A stretch of DNA of 17,024 bases from Thermaerobacter marianensis (GCA_020723785.1 DYIH01000010.1:1-17024); one strand, 5' to 3'; positions 7,227 to 14,143 are shown, numbered from the stretch's first letter. Notes: generated from the sequence alone by a model not told the origin. Made by a program: numbers and translations.

Positions 7227-7422
7227 GCGCAGGGGAAACCCGGCAGGTTGGAGCCTGTCGCGCAAAGGTGGGGCCGCCAAAATACGCTCCACCTCGGCAG
7301 CGGAAACGCGTTCCGGTGCATCGGTGCTTCGCACTTGAGGGCCTCAACCGGCCCTGGATTCGGGCTGGCGGCCCCACCGACCACTCGGGGACCCGGGTTG
7401 TGCAAGAGGCTCGTGGCCTTTT
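7227..7422 (+). ncRNA. Structured RNA candidate upstream of the two-component operon
   Basis: This non-coding stretch folds in an orderly way on paper. A GCGC/GCGC stem (7227-7230 with 7260-7263) encloses GGG-GAAA-CCC (7232-7241), a GNRA-tetraloop hairpin, and CAGG/CCTG (7244-7247 with 7254-7257). After AAA comes a perfect 13-bp inverted repeat (7267-7279 with 7366-7378). It encloses three hairpins: CGGAA/TTCCG (7301-7315), a GTGC/GCAC hairpin near 7330, and AGGGCC/GGCCCT near 7340-7355. The left arm can instead pair locally with CTCCACC at 7287-7293, so two exclusive states exist. It ends with AAGAGGC-tcgtg-GCCTTTT (7404-7422), terminator-like with a very short T run. It may be a riboswitch-like leader or a separate RNA; transcription direction is inferred from the downstream operon. 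Confidence 0.5.
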
Positions 7423-7435
7423 AATCAAATGTTAA
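7420..7435 (+). promoter_or_regulatory. 11-bp-periodic TTTAA boxes before the response regulator gene
   Basis: TTTAA (7420-7424) and GTTAA (7431-7435) are direct repeats spaced 11 bp start to start, just upstream of the putative -35 at 7445. This is the spacing used by OmpR/PhoB-type regulators, and the same pattern occurs at 9626, 14161 and 15004. Autoregulation is inferred. Confidence 0.5.
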
Positions 7436-7444
7436 AATAACTCT

Positions 7445-7473
7445 TTGAGTATGTAGCCGATATTTGATATGAG
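7445..7473 (+). promoter_or_regulatory. Candidate promoter of the two-component operon
   Basis: TTGAGT (7445-7450) and TATGAG (7468-7473) are separated by 17 bp. Each matches the consensus at 4 of 6, fitting a promoter that needs an activator bound at the boxes immediately upstream. Confidence 0.4.
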
Positions 7474-7504
7474 ACGAACCCAGCGGCGGCAAAGGAGACG
7501 GACG

Positions 7505-8179
7505 ATGCATATCCTGGTGGCCGAGGACGAGGTCAAGCTGGCCGGACTGATCCGCCGGGTGCTCGAGCAGGAACGCCACGTGGTGGAGCTGGCTTACGAC
7601 GGCGAGCACGCCCTGGACCTGGGGTTATCCGGATCTTTCGATATCATCATCCTGGACATCATGATGCCACGAAAGGACGGGATCGCCGTCTGCCGCGCCC
7701 TGCGCGAGGCCGGCGTCAAGACCCCGGTGCTGATGCTGACGGCCCGGGACGCCGTTCCGGACCGGGTGCGCGGCCTGGACAGCGGGGCCGACGATTACCT
7801 GACCAAACCCTTCGCCTTCGAGGAATTGCTGGCGCGCATCCGCGCCCTCTCCCGCCGCGGCGACCGCGATTTCGAGCCGGCGGACCGCCTGCAGGTGGCC
7901 GACCTGGTCCTGGACCGCAAGACCCACGAGGTTACCCGGGGCGGCCGGACCATCAACCTGACGCCCAAGGAATTCGCACTTCTGGAGTTCCTCATGCGCA
8001 ACGCCGGGCAGGTGCTGAACCGGGACCGCATCATCGAGCACGTCTGGGGTTACGAGTCCGACGCCCTGGGAACGAACGTCGACATCTATATCCACTTTCT
8101 GAGGCGCAAGATCGACAAAGGTTTTGACCGGGCTCTGATTCACAGCGTGCGAGGGCTGGGATATAAAATCCAAGGGTGA
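7505..8179 (+). CDS. OmpR/PhoB-family DNA-binding response regulator
   Basis: This 224-residue protein has an N-terminal receiver domain and a C-terminal winged helix. Receiver landmarks are the acidic pair E7/D8 (VAEDE), the phosphoacceptor D51 (IILDIMMPRKDG), T79 (MLTARD) and K101 (LTKPF). The DNA-binding domain (from about residue 125) has the typical LTPKEFALLEFLMRNAGQVLNRDRI, the WGY motif and the C-terminal HSVRGLGYKIQ hairpin. I start it at ATG 7505, which follows AAAGGAG at proper spacing, rather than at an upstream in-frame codon at 7469 lying in the promoter. It is followed by the cognate kinase after 54 bp. 11-bp-spaced box repeats in four nearby intergenic regions are its best candidate targets. 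Confidence 0.95.
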   Translation: MHILVAEDEVKLAGLIRRVLEQERHVVELAYDGEHALDLGLSGSFDIIILDIMMPRKDGIAVCRALREAGVKTPVLMLTARDAVPDRVRGLDSGADDYLTKPFAFEELLARIRALSRRGDRDFEPADRLQVADLVLDRKTHEVTRGGRTINLTPKEFALLEFLMRNAGQVLNRDRIIEHVWGYESDALGTNVDIYIHFLRRKIDKGFDRALIHSVRGLGYKIQG

Positions 8180-8233
8180 TCTGCGCGTTTCGGAGAAGGT
8201 GGAACTCACGGTGCCAAGCAGGGGGGTGAGAGG

Positions 8234-9511
8234 GTGTTCCGTCAGATCCGTTTGCGGCTGACGGCCTGGTACGTGGCGGTGCTGGCCCTCATCCTGCTGG
8301 CCACCGGCGCCGGCCTGTACGTGGCCATATACGAGGAACTGTTCAATCTCACCGACAGCGAGGTGCGCCAGGCCGCCGAGTTCGCCGCCAGCAACTATAT
8401 CCCTTACTTGTACGGGGAGTTCAGCGAACACGGCAAAGCCGAAGACGATGACGAGCCCCTGGCCCTTACCATTCTCTGGACCTACATAGAAACGCCCGCC
8501 GCGGGGTCCATCAACAGTAATCCCAACCTCACCTTCTTCCCCGACCGCGCCTCCCTCGACAAGGCCCGGCGCCTGGGCAGGCCCATCCACACCACGCTGA
8601 AGAGGACCGTCGGCGGGCGGCGGGAAACCGTCCGTCTATACACCCTGCCCGTGTACACGTCCGGCGGCCGTTATCTGGGCGTCGTCCAGGCCGGCAAGCC
8701 GATCACGCCCCTGTTGGAGATGTTCAGGCAATTGTTCCTCACTATCCTTCTGGCCATGGGCATGGGGTTGATCCTGGCCACCGGCGGCGGCCTGTTCCTG
8801 GCCGACCGCGCCCTGGTGCCGATCCGGCAGGCCTTCCGGCGGCAGCGGGAGTTCGTCGCCGACGCTTCCCATGAACTGCGCACGCCCATGGCCATAATAC
8901 GCGCCTCTGCCGAACTGCTCGACCGGGAACTCGCCGGGGCGCCGGGCGACACCCGGGAACTGGTGGGAAACGTCCTGTCGGAGAGCGACCGCATGGGGCG
9001 GCTGGTGGAGGACCTCCTGACCCTGGCCCGCGCCGACTCGGGCGAAATGGACCTGGAGCGGAAAAGCTTCGACCTGGCCCAGGTGGCCGAAGGCGTCGCC
9101 CGCAAGGTCGGCCTGCTGGCCCGGGAGAAGGGCGTGGCCCTCGATACCCACCTGCCGCCGGCGCTCCCCGTGACAGGTGACGCCACCCGGCTGGAGCAGC
9201 TCCTGCTCATCCTGTTGGATAACGCCGTCAAGTACACGCCCGCCGGCGGCCGCGTCACTCTGACAGCCAACCCCCACCGTGACCGGGTGGAACTGGCCGT
9301 CAGCGACACGGGAATCGGCATCCCGCCGGAGGATCGGGAACGGATCTTCGATCGCTTCTACCGGGTGGACAAGGCCCGTTCCCGGGCGGCGGGCGGCACC
9401 GGCCTCGGCCTGGCCATCGCCCGGTGGATCGTCGACGCCCACGGCGGCGCCATCCGCGTGGACAGCACCCCGGGGCAGGGAAGCACCTTCACGGTGTCGT
9501 TGCCTGTATAA
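8234..9511 (+). CDS. Membrane-bound sensor histidine kinase
   Basis: This 425-residue kinase pairs with the preceding response regulator. A first membrane helix (about 12-33) is followed by an extracytoplasmic sensor segment of about 130 residues and a second helix (about 166-190). The dimerisation/phosphoacceptor domain has H213 in FVADASHELRTPMAI, and the ATPase domain shows the N box (LLDNAVKYTP), G1 (DTGIGIP), F box (FDRFYRVD) and G2 (GGTGLGLAI). Only about 20 residues separate the second helix from the H box, so a normal HAMP linker is missing or strongly shortened. The GTG start at 8234 has a GGGGGG-rich ribosome binding site. The sensor segment contains an acidic EDDDEP patch, but its ligand cannot be deduced. 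Confidence 0.95.
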   Translation: MFRQIRLRLTAWYVAVLALILLATGAGLYVAIYEELFNLTDSEVRQAAEFAASNYIPYLYGEFSEHGKAEDDDEPLALTILWTYIETPAAGSINSNPNLTFFPDRASLDKARRLGRPIHTTLKRTVGGRRETVRLYTLPVYTSGGRYLGVVQAGKPITPLLEMFRQLFLTILLAMGMGLILATGGGLFLADRALVPIRQAFRRQREFVADASHELRTPMAIIRASAELLDRELAGAPGDTRELVGNVLSESDRMGRLVEDLLTLARADSGEMDLERKSFDLAQVAEGVARKVGLLAREKGVALDTHLPPALPVTGDATRLEQLLLILLDNAVKYTPAGGRVTLTANPHRDRVELAVSDTGIGIPPEDRERIFDRFYRVDKARSRAAGGTGLGLAIARWIVDAHGGAIRVDSTPGQGSTFTVSLPV

Positions 9512-9562
9512 CCGGCCTTCGGCCCGCCGGCATCCCGCTGCAGGAAGCTACCCAACGGCGTC

Positions 9563-9617
9563 CCAAGGCTGAGCTTGGCCGTTTGTTCCGAGCTTCGCAC
9601 ACCAAGCCTCGGTAAAC
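9563..9617 (+). promoter_or_regulatory. Two-hairpin element after the kinase gene
   Basis: CCAAG/CTTGG (9563-9567 with 9574-9578) is followed by a long hairpin with stems GTTT/AAAC, CCGAG/CTCGG and CTT/AAG (9581-9617), then a TCTTTT run. GAGCTTGG of the first can also pair with CCAAG-c-CTC of the second, so the two folds compete. It may terminate the kinase transcript or act as an attenuator for the next gene. Confidence 0.4.
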
Positions 9618-9625
9618 TCCCGTCT

Positions 9626-9641
9626 TTTAATATCCCTTTAA
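9626..9641 (+). promoter_or_regulatory. 11-bp-periodic TTTAA boxes before the membrane-protein gene
   Basis: TTTAA at 9626-9630 and again at 9637-9641 are exact direct repeats with an 11-bp period, followed by GGA as in the 14161 and 15004 copies. The stretch directly downstream (9647-9665) is AT-rich and could hold the promoter. Confidence 0.5.
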
Positions 9642-9738
9642 GGATTCGGAGCGATATTGTTATTGCAAAAAACGTGCGGCCCGTCCCGCTCAGGCACGTG
9701 CCACACCAACCCCTCCCCCCGCCAGCCGCAGCCGTCAT

Positions 9739-9802
9739 GCTCCATAGGGAGCGTTGGCGGCTCCGCGGCCCGGGGGAGCGGACAACCGGGGAAGATCCCC
9801 GG
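9739..9802 (+). promoter_or_regulatory. Hairpin-rich leader of the membrane-protein gene
   Basis: The stretch between the boxes and the GTG start holds a GCTCC/GGAGC hairpin (9739-9752), a second GCTCC/GGAGC pairing just after it, and a perfect 7-bp CCGGGGA-aga-TCCCCGG hairpin (9786-9802). The last hairpin ends 8 nt before the GGGAGG ribosome binding site. The remainder of the 9512-9824 gap shows no coding signal. Confidence 0.4.
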
Positions 9803-9824
9803 CCCAAAACGGGAGGCGTTTGCC

Positions 9825-10832
9825 GTGTTTTCAGCAGCCGGTTCGTCCTTCGGACCCGTCATCCTCGTCGCCGGTATCGGCGCCGCCCTGCTCATGGCCT
9901 ACTTGACCGGGATCAGGATCATGTCCCTGGTGCGCGCGTCGGACTGGTCGCCGGAATCGGATCGGCCCATGCCGGCGGAGTTGCGCCGGCACGCCCTGTG
10001 GGGGCTGATCGGCGGGGCGGCCGCCTTCCTCACCAGCCTGAACGCCTTTCGCCACGGGGAGACGGGCATCCTCCAGGTGGCCGTGCTGGTCATGGCCCTG
10101 GCGGCCGTCCTGTCGGGCGTCATGAGGATCTACGCCGGCGTCCCCGGCCGGTGGCACCTGGGCATCACCCTGGCGGCCCTCCTCGTTTTCGGCACATACC
10201 TGGGGGTTTGGGGCATGAAGGCCCTGGTCGCGACGACGAGCCCGGCCGGCCCCCGGACCCCCGCCATCGACGAGCGCGGCTTGGACAAGCGAGACCGGGG
10301 CGACTTCGGCGGTGAAACGGCCGGCGCGCCCGGTGACCCGGTGACATTGCAGATCAAGGGCGAGATCAAGGCGGCGACGGGGCAGCCAAACAACCGGGGT
10401 GAAACACCCCCTGAACAGGCGGCCGGCGCCAAGCAGGGGCAGGGCAATGGGGTCCAAGACGTCCGCATCGAGGGTTCGGTGACCGGCGACCTGACAGGGC
10501 AGGTCATCCTGGAATACCAGCAGATCACGCTGCCGGACGACCTGAGCCGGAACCTGTCCGGACAGATCCGGGGCCGCATGAAGATATTCGACCCGGATAC
10601 GGGCGCCGTGCTTTACCAGGGGCGGGTCCTGGGTCTGGTGCGGCTCTCCGGAGTCGGTGAAATCCTGGTCGGCCTGGATGGCGCCAACCCGGACACCTTC
10701 GGCCGCCATATGGAACTGGCCGGCTACCTGCCCCCCGCAGGGACCGAGCAGGGCACGACGGGCACGGCCTTCCCGATCACCCTGCGCGGCCGGTATGTCA
10801 CGGAACTCCGCCTGGACCGCTTCGCCCGGTAG
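9825..10832 (+). CDS. Unrecognised four-helix membrane protein with C-terminal extracytoplasmic domain
   Basis: I do not recognise this 335-residue protein. Four hydrophobic segments fall at about residues 11-30, 58-75, 82-104 and 110-130. They are followed by a Gly/Pro/Asp-rich linker (about 135-220) and a probable beta-rich domain (about 220-335; alternating patterns such as VRIEGSVTGDLTGQVILEY and FPITLRGRYVTELRLDRF). I place the start at GTG 9825 because GGGAGG sits at 9811-9816 with 8-nt spacing; the longer frame back to 9657 lacks a ribosome binding site and reads as non-coding. It follows the two-component genes on the same strand and carries the same TTTAA box pair upstream, so it may be a target or accessory of that system. 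Its 3' end overlaps the convergent endonuclease III gene by 35 bp. Confidence 0.75.
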   Translation: MFSAAGSSFGPVILVAGIGAALLMAYLTGIRIMSLVRASDWSPESDRPMPAELRRHALWGLIGGAAAFLTSLNAFRHGETGILQVAVLVMALAAVLSGVMRIYAGVPGRWHLGITLAALLVFGTYLGVWGMKALVATTSPAGPRTPAIDERGLDKRDRGDFGGETAGAPGDPVTLQIKGEIKAATGQPNNRGETPPEQAAGAKQGQGNGVQDVRIEGSVTGDLTGQVILEYQQITLPDDLSRNLSGQIRGRMKIFDPDTGAVLYQGRVLGLVRLSGVGEILVGLDGANPDTFGRHMELAGYLPPAGTEQGTTGTAFPITLRGRYVTELRLDRFAR

Positions 10833-11526
10833 CAGCGGCCGCCGGCCCGGCCCGTGCCTGGCGGCAGTCGGGCCGCAGCTCGCAGAGATGGCAGCGGGGG
10901 TTGCGGGCCAGGCATACCTGGCGGCCGTGGTGGATCAGCCGGTGATGGGCGGCCGACCAATCCTCCCTCGGGACGCGCCGCATCAATTGCCGCTCGGTTT
11001 CCTCCGGCGTGCGAGCCTCGGCCAACCCGAGCCGGTTGGCAACCCGAAAAACGTGGGTGTCCACGGCGATGGCCGGAACACCGAAGGCGTTCGACAGCAC
11101 TACGTTGGCCGTCTTGCGCCCCACGCCCGGCAGCCGCTCCAGGGCCGCCCTGTCGGCGGGCACCTCCCCGCCGTATTCTTCCATCAGGATGCGGCAGGCG
11201 GCCAGGATGTTGCGGGCCTTGATCTTGTACAGCCCGCATTCCTTGATGTATGCCTCCAGTTCCCCGGGGGTCAGGCGGCAGAAGTGGGCCGGCGTCGGAC
11301 AGTCGGCGAAAAGCCGCGGCGTGATGCGGTTGACCAACCTGTCCGTGGACTGGGCCGACAGGATCGCAGCGACCAGGAGCTCGAACGGGTTACGGTGGAC
11401 CAGGCCGCAGCGGGCGTCGGGGTAGCAGCGGGCCAGCGTTTCAAGGATGCGCCGGACAGGGATCCGCCGGGGCGGTCGCTCGAGCCCCCCGGCCTTACCC
11501 GAAACCTGATGACTCCGGCGCTTCAC
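10798..11526 (-). CDS. nth: Endonuclease III (DNA glycosylase/AP lyase)
   Basis: This 242-residue base-excision repair enzyme removes oxidised pyrimidines and cleaves the abasic site. The helix-hairpin-helix LPGVGRKTANVVL carries the catalytic lysine, and the catalytic aspartate is in VDTHVFRVANRLGL. The C-terminal C-x6-C-x2-C-x5-C [4Fe-4S] loop (CLARNPRCHLCELRPDC) is complete. I choose GTG 11526: it is 9 nt after GGAGGAG, and a TATAAT at 11561-11556 would start transcription near 11549, so the in-frame GTG at 11550 would have no leader. The C-terminus has about 20 Ala/Gly/Pro-rich extra residues that overlap the end of the convergent membrane-protein gene. Confidence 0.94.
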   Translation of the reverse strand: MKRRSHQVSGKAGGLERPPRRIPVRRILETLARCYPDARCGLVHRNPFELLVAAILSAQSTDRLVNRITPRLFADCPTPAHFCRLTPGELEAYIKECGLYKIKARNILAACRILMEEYGGEVPADRAALERLPGVGRKTANVVLSNAFGVPAIAVDTHVFRVANRLGLAEARTPEETERQLMRRVPREDWSAAHHRLIHHGRQVCLARNPRCHLCELRPDCRQARAGPAAAATGRSGPGGVP

Positions 11527-11555
11527 CCGGCAACGCTCCTCCCCCGTCACGAACC

Positions 11556-11561
11556 ATTATA
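11556..11561 (-). promoter_or_regulatory. TATAAT -10 element of nth
   Basis: A perfect TATAAT on the minus strand lies in the 88-bp gap between the cytochrome gene and nth. The corresponding -35 position is poorly conserved. It suggests nth is transcribed independently of the cytochrome gene. Confidence 0.5.
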
Positions 11562-11614
11562 ACGGGGAACGGCCGGCGCGAACACCCTGACGGAAGACTA
11601 TGCCGGACGGGGCG

Positions 11615-13747
11615 CTACGGCACCGATTTGGTGCTGTGGCAACGGAAGCAGACGCTGGCCATGGGTTCCAAACGCGCCAGCGCCGCGCTCACCCCGATCT
11701 GGTTCTCCGCCGGCGTCTGCTGCCCGTCCGGTCCCACGTAAGTATAGTAACCGGAAACGGGGTGCCTGGCCACGTCCGTGCTGTCGGTCCCGTTGAGGGC
11801 GCCGTTGTCGTAGGCCACGTCCACCTTCCCCGCGGCCCGCGACCCGTGGGCCATGTGGCAGGTCAGGCAGACCACGTCGTTGTTGGGGTACACGTTATAG
11901 GTGCCTGGGGAGAACTGGCCATAGGCGGTTTCCGTATGGTAGTAGCCGTTGTAATAGCCGCCCTCCAGGCTGACGCCGATGTTCACCGGGCCGTCTTTCA
12001 GCCGGTGCTGGAAGATGTCGTCGGTCAATTCCTGCTGCTGCCGCTGGCTGATGGGGCCGTCGATGGTCATGTCGGATATCTTGAGCCGGTACGCCGGTAC
12101 CTGGGTCGGGTGGCGGTAGCCGAGGCCCTCGACGTTGCCCGGGCTCGCCCCGCCGGCGGTGTCCAGGTTGTGGTTGCCGGTGGCCTGGCCGACGTGGATG
12201 ACGGTGTCCCAACCGATATTGGCGGTCATGTTGGGAACCAGTTGATTGTTGTAGTAAAAGGTGTGGCAGCCGTCGCAGCGGTCGACCATCACCTGCGGCG
12301 GCGCCGTGGGCGCCCCCAGCGGAGGGAGGTCGGCCCAATAGCGGACTATTTCGTCCACCTGGGCATCGGTCAGGGTCGGTACCATGCGGCGGACGGTGGG
12401 CTTGTTGACCTCGAGAATGGTCTTGGAGTAGAATGCGCGGTGGCACTGGCTGCAGAACTTGGCCGTCCCCTGCAACAGCTTGGTCTGGCTGAAACGGACG
12501 ACGAAGCCCGGCGGCAGCGGGGAGCCGCCGTTTTCGGCGTCGGCATAGGCCTGGGGCCACTCTTCCCCGCCCACCACCTGTCCATCGGTATTGACCTCGC
12601 TCAAGCCACGAACGGCGAATCCGTCGGCCGGTCCGTCCCCCGTCCGGAGATCGTTGATGTCGTTGCGCAGCAGCCGGAAGTTGCGCCCGCGGTTGTGCGG
12701 CTCGTGACAGGAGATACAGCTCAACTGGTTCTTCCAGCCGACGGGCGAGAGGTCGGCGCCGGAACCCCCGTTGGCCGTCACCTGGTCCGCCGGCCCCCCG
12801 CTGTCGAAGCCGCTCCCCGGGGCCTGGTAGACCAGGGCGTAAGCCGGCCCACCGGCCCGGTAGAGGTTGTGCACCGAGGTGGCGCGACCAGTGACACCGG
12901 CTTTCATCTGCTCGCCGAAGGGGCCGGCCGGAGCCGGGGCGTAGCCCCGCGCGGGGCCCATGTACACCCAGCCGTTGGCCTCATCGTACTTGGAACCGGT
13001 CCCGTCGTGGCAGGTGGCGCAGAGGTCGGTGGCGGTCGGCCCCTTGAGCAGCTTCTGCAGCTTGGCGCTGTGCAGACCGTGGCAACCGGTGCAGGCCCCG
13101 GTGAACTCGGTGTAGCTCCCGTGCCGGGTCTGGGTGGGCGGGAAGGCGCTGACGATGATCCACTGACCGTAGTCCACCCACGGTTGGTCGCCGACGGAGT
13201 CGTCGGGCGCTGGGTCGCTGGTGGCGCCGGCCACGGCGTTCTCGGTGACGAGGTAGTAGTACTCCTCGTAATCGGTGACGGCCCGGTCGCGGAAGGACAG
13301 GTAGCGCGATGTGCCGGCATCGACTGCTTCCCAACTCATGTATGCGGCATCGGTAACGCTGCTGGAGGTGACCGTCCATGCCCAACCGCCCACGCCGCTG
13401 GACCATTCGACGCTAGCCTGCCCGACGGTGCGGAAGGTGCGGTCATTGGGGGAAGCGGCGCTGCGGGCGTGGCGGTAGACGCGGTACGTGGCGCGCCCGG
13501 CAACCTGGTCACCACCGCTGAGAATGGGGGGCGGCTCGAAGAGAACGTCCACCTGGCCCGAGCTGGCCTGGGTCTTGGGGTCCACCCGGGCAACGGCCGT
13601 TCCAGCCAGTCCGAGAACAGCCGTCAAGGTCAAAGCAACGAGCACTCCAAGGAAACAATACCCCGGCCGCAACACTTCCACTCCCCGGCGGCTCACTCGC
13701 CCCTGCAAAGAGGACCGGCGCAGATGGTTCTTTAAGGCTAGCTCCAA
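11615..13747 (-). CDS. Exported seven-heme cytochrome c with fibronectin-like N-terminal domain
   Basis: This 710-residue protein has seven CxxCH heme-binding motifs, with first cysteines at residues 219, 243, 344, 432, 491, 627 and 700. A basic N-terminus and hydrophobic segment (31-50) end in an AVA cleavage-type site near residue 53, indicating export, where hemes are attached. Residues of about 65-185 look like a fibronectin type III-like beta-domain (YRVYRHA; YEEYYYLVTEN). LTDAQVDEIVRYWADLPP near 459-476 resembles the C-terminal helix of small c-type cytochromes. No lipobox, sortase motif or S-layer repeat is seen. The TTG start at 13747 lies 16 nt past an AGGAGG, longer than ideal; the same AGGAGG better serves a 5-codon GTG frame. 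The role is electron transfer at the cell envelope, with partners unknown. Confidence 0.93.
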   Translation of the reverse strand: MELALKNHLRRSSLQGRVSRRGVEVLRPGYCFLGVLVALTLTAVLGLAGTAVARVDPKTQASSGQVDVLFEPPPILSGGDQVAGRATYRVYRHARSAASPNDRTFRTVGQASVEWSSGVGGWAWTVTSSSVTDAAYMSWEAVDAGTSRYLSFRDRAVTDYEEYYYLVTENAVAGATSDPAPDDSVGDQPWVDYGQWIIVSAFPPTQTRHGSYTEFTGACTGCHGLHSAKLQKLLKGPTATDLCATCHDGTGSKYDEANGWVYMGPARGYAPAPAGPFGEQMKAGVTGRATSVHNLYRAGGPAYALVYQAPGSGFDSGGPADQVTANGGSGADLSPVGWKNQLSCISCHEPHNRGRNFRLLRNDINDLRTGDGPADGFAVRGLSEVNTDGQVVGGEEWPQAYADAENGGSPLPPGFVVRFSQTKLLQGTAKFCSQCHRAFYSKTILEVNKPTVRRMVPTLTDAQVDEIVRYWADLPPLGAPTAPPQVMVDRCDGCHTFYYNNQLVPNMTANIGWDTVIHVGQATGNHNLDTAGGASPGNVEGLGYRHPTQVPAYRLKISDMTIDGPISQRQQQELTDDIFQHRLKDGPVNIGVSLEGGYYNGYYHTETAYGQFSPGTYNVYPNNDVVCLTCHMAHGSRAAGKVDVAYDNGALNGTDSTDVARHPVSGYYTYVGPDGQQTPAENQIGVSAALARLEPMASVCFRCHSTKSVP

Positions 13748-13850
13748 TTGTACACTGCCGGCTCCTCCTTTGGCAATATATTCTTCCAGTTGAGGGCCGC
13801 CTCTTGGGTGGCCATCGACTATCCGGCAACCAGTCGCGCAGGCTGGGCGG

Positions 13851-14025
13851 CGGGTTGTGCGACAGGCTCATTAACCAGGCGCCTGTTCCGTGTCCGGAAT
13901 GGCTTGTGCGACAAGCCATTCCGGGACCACGCCAAAACATTATTATTGTGGTGCATATTACCGTCATGCATAAGCATTGTGCATGAGTCGCACAAGCCTT
14001 GTGCGGCAAGGGCTCGCAGCCCTGG
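13851..14025. repeat. Cluster of hairpins built on a TTGTGCGACA(A/G)GC repeat
   Basis: Part of a 470-bp gene-free region (13748-14217). TTGTGCGACAGGCTC occurs at 13854-13868 and TTGTGCGACAAGCC at 13904-13917. The second lies in a perfect 14-bp inverted repeat (13894-13907 with 13911-13924, GCG loop). Reverse and forward variants follow back to back around 13987-14010 (GTCGCACAA-gcc-TTGTGCGGC). A CAGGCGCCTG palindrome (13876-13885), CATGCA/TGCATG (13964-13984) and AGGGCT-cgc-AGCCCT (14009-14023) also lie here. Two AT-rich blocks ending ATTGTGGT (about 13940 and 14034) alternate with the hairpins. Function unknown: operators, a small RNA or a decayed mobile element are possible. Confidence 0.55.
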
Positions 14026-14050
14026 AATAATATAATTGTGGTCAATAAAG

Positions 14051-14121
14051 CTGTCGCGCCAAGGTGGGGGGTCGCCCGACTCCGCTCCGCCTTGGCACCG
14101 AAAACAACAGGCTCTTCGGTG
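14051..14121 (+). ncRNA. RNA-like element related to the one upstream of the response regulator
   Basis: CTGTCGCGCCAAGGTGGGG matches 7256-7274 at all but one position. A 12-pair stem (14058-14069 with 14085-14096, including G-U pairs) is followed by CACCGAA/TTCGGTG (14096-14102 with 14115-14121). The second stem corresponds to CGGAA/TTCCG in the other copy, with a compensatory G-C to C-G change. It lies about 100 nt before the small exported protein gene. The class is unknown. Confidence 0.45.
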
Positions 14122-14143
14122 AGATTCTTCAACTTCGAGTCCG

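Noticed and set aside
7227..7317. Resemblance of 7227-7264 to a c-di-GMP-I (GEMM) riboswitch (GCGCAGGGGAAACC, hairpin, CGCAAAG)
   Set aside because: The first half resembles the GEMM core, but the expected 3' half (GGTAGC...GGTTACC-like stem and tetraloop receptor) is absent, and the related copy at 14051 lacks the 5' box. An Rfam covariance search would decide.
7106..7424. Short open frames on both strands in the gap between glutamate synthase and the response regulator
   Set aside because: No ribosome binding site and no protein-like composition. The DNA here is dominated by inverted repeats, better explained as structured RNA and promoters.
7625..9442. Minus-strand open frames opposite the response regulator and kinase
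   Set aside because: The plus-strand genes have complete catalytic motifs; the antisense products show none.
9831..10709. 292-codon minus-strand frame opposite the four-helix membrane protein
   Set aside because: The plus frame has a good ribosome binding site, four clear membrane segments and GC-rich third positions. The minus frame has none of these.
11600..13735. 711-codon plus-strand open frame opposite the cytochrome gene
   Set aside because: It mirrors the cytochrome frame almost end to end. It is a GC-rich antisense shadow with no recognisable domain, whereas the minus strand carries seven CxxCH motifs and a signal peptide.
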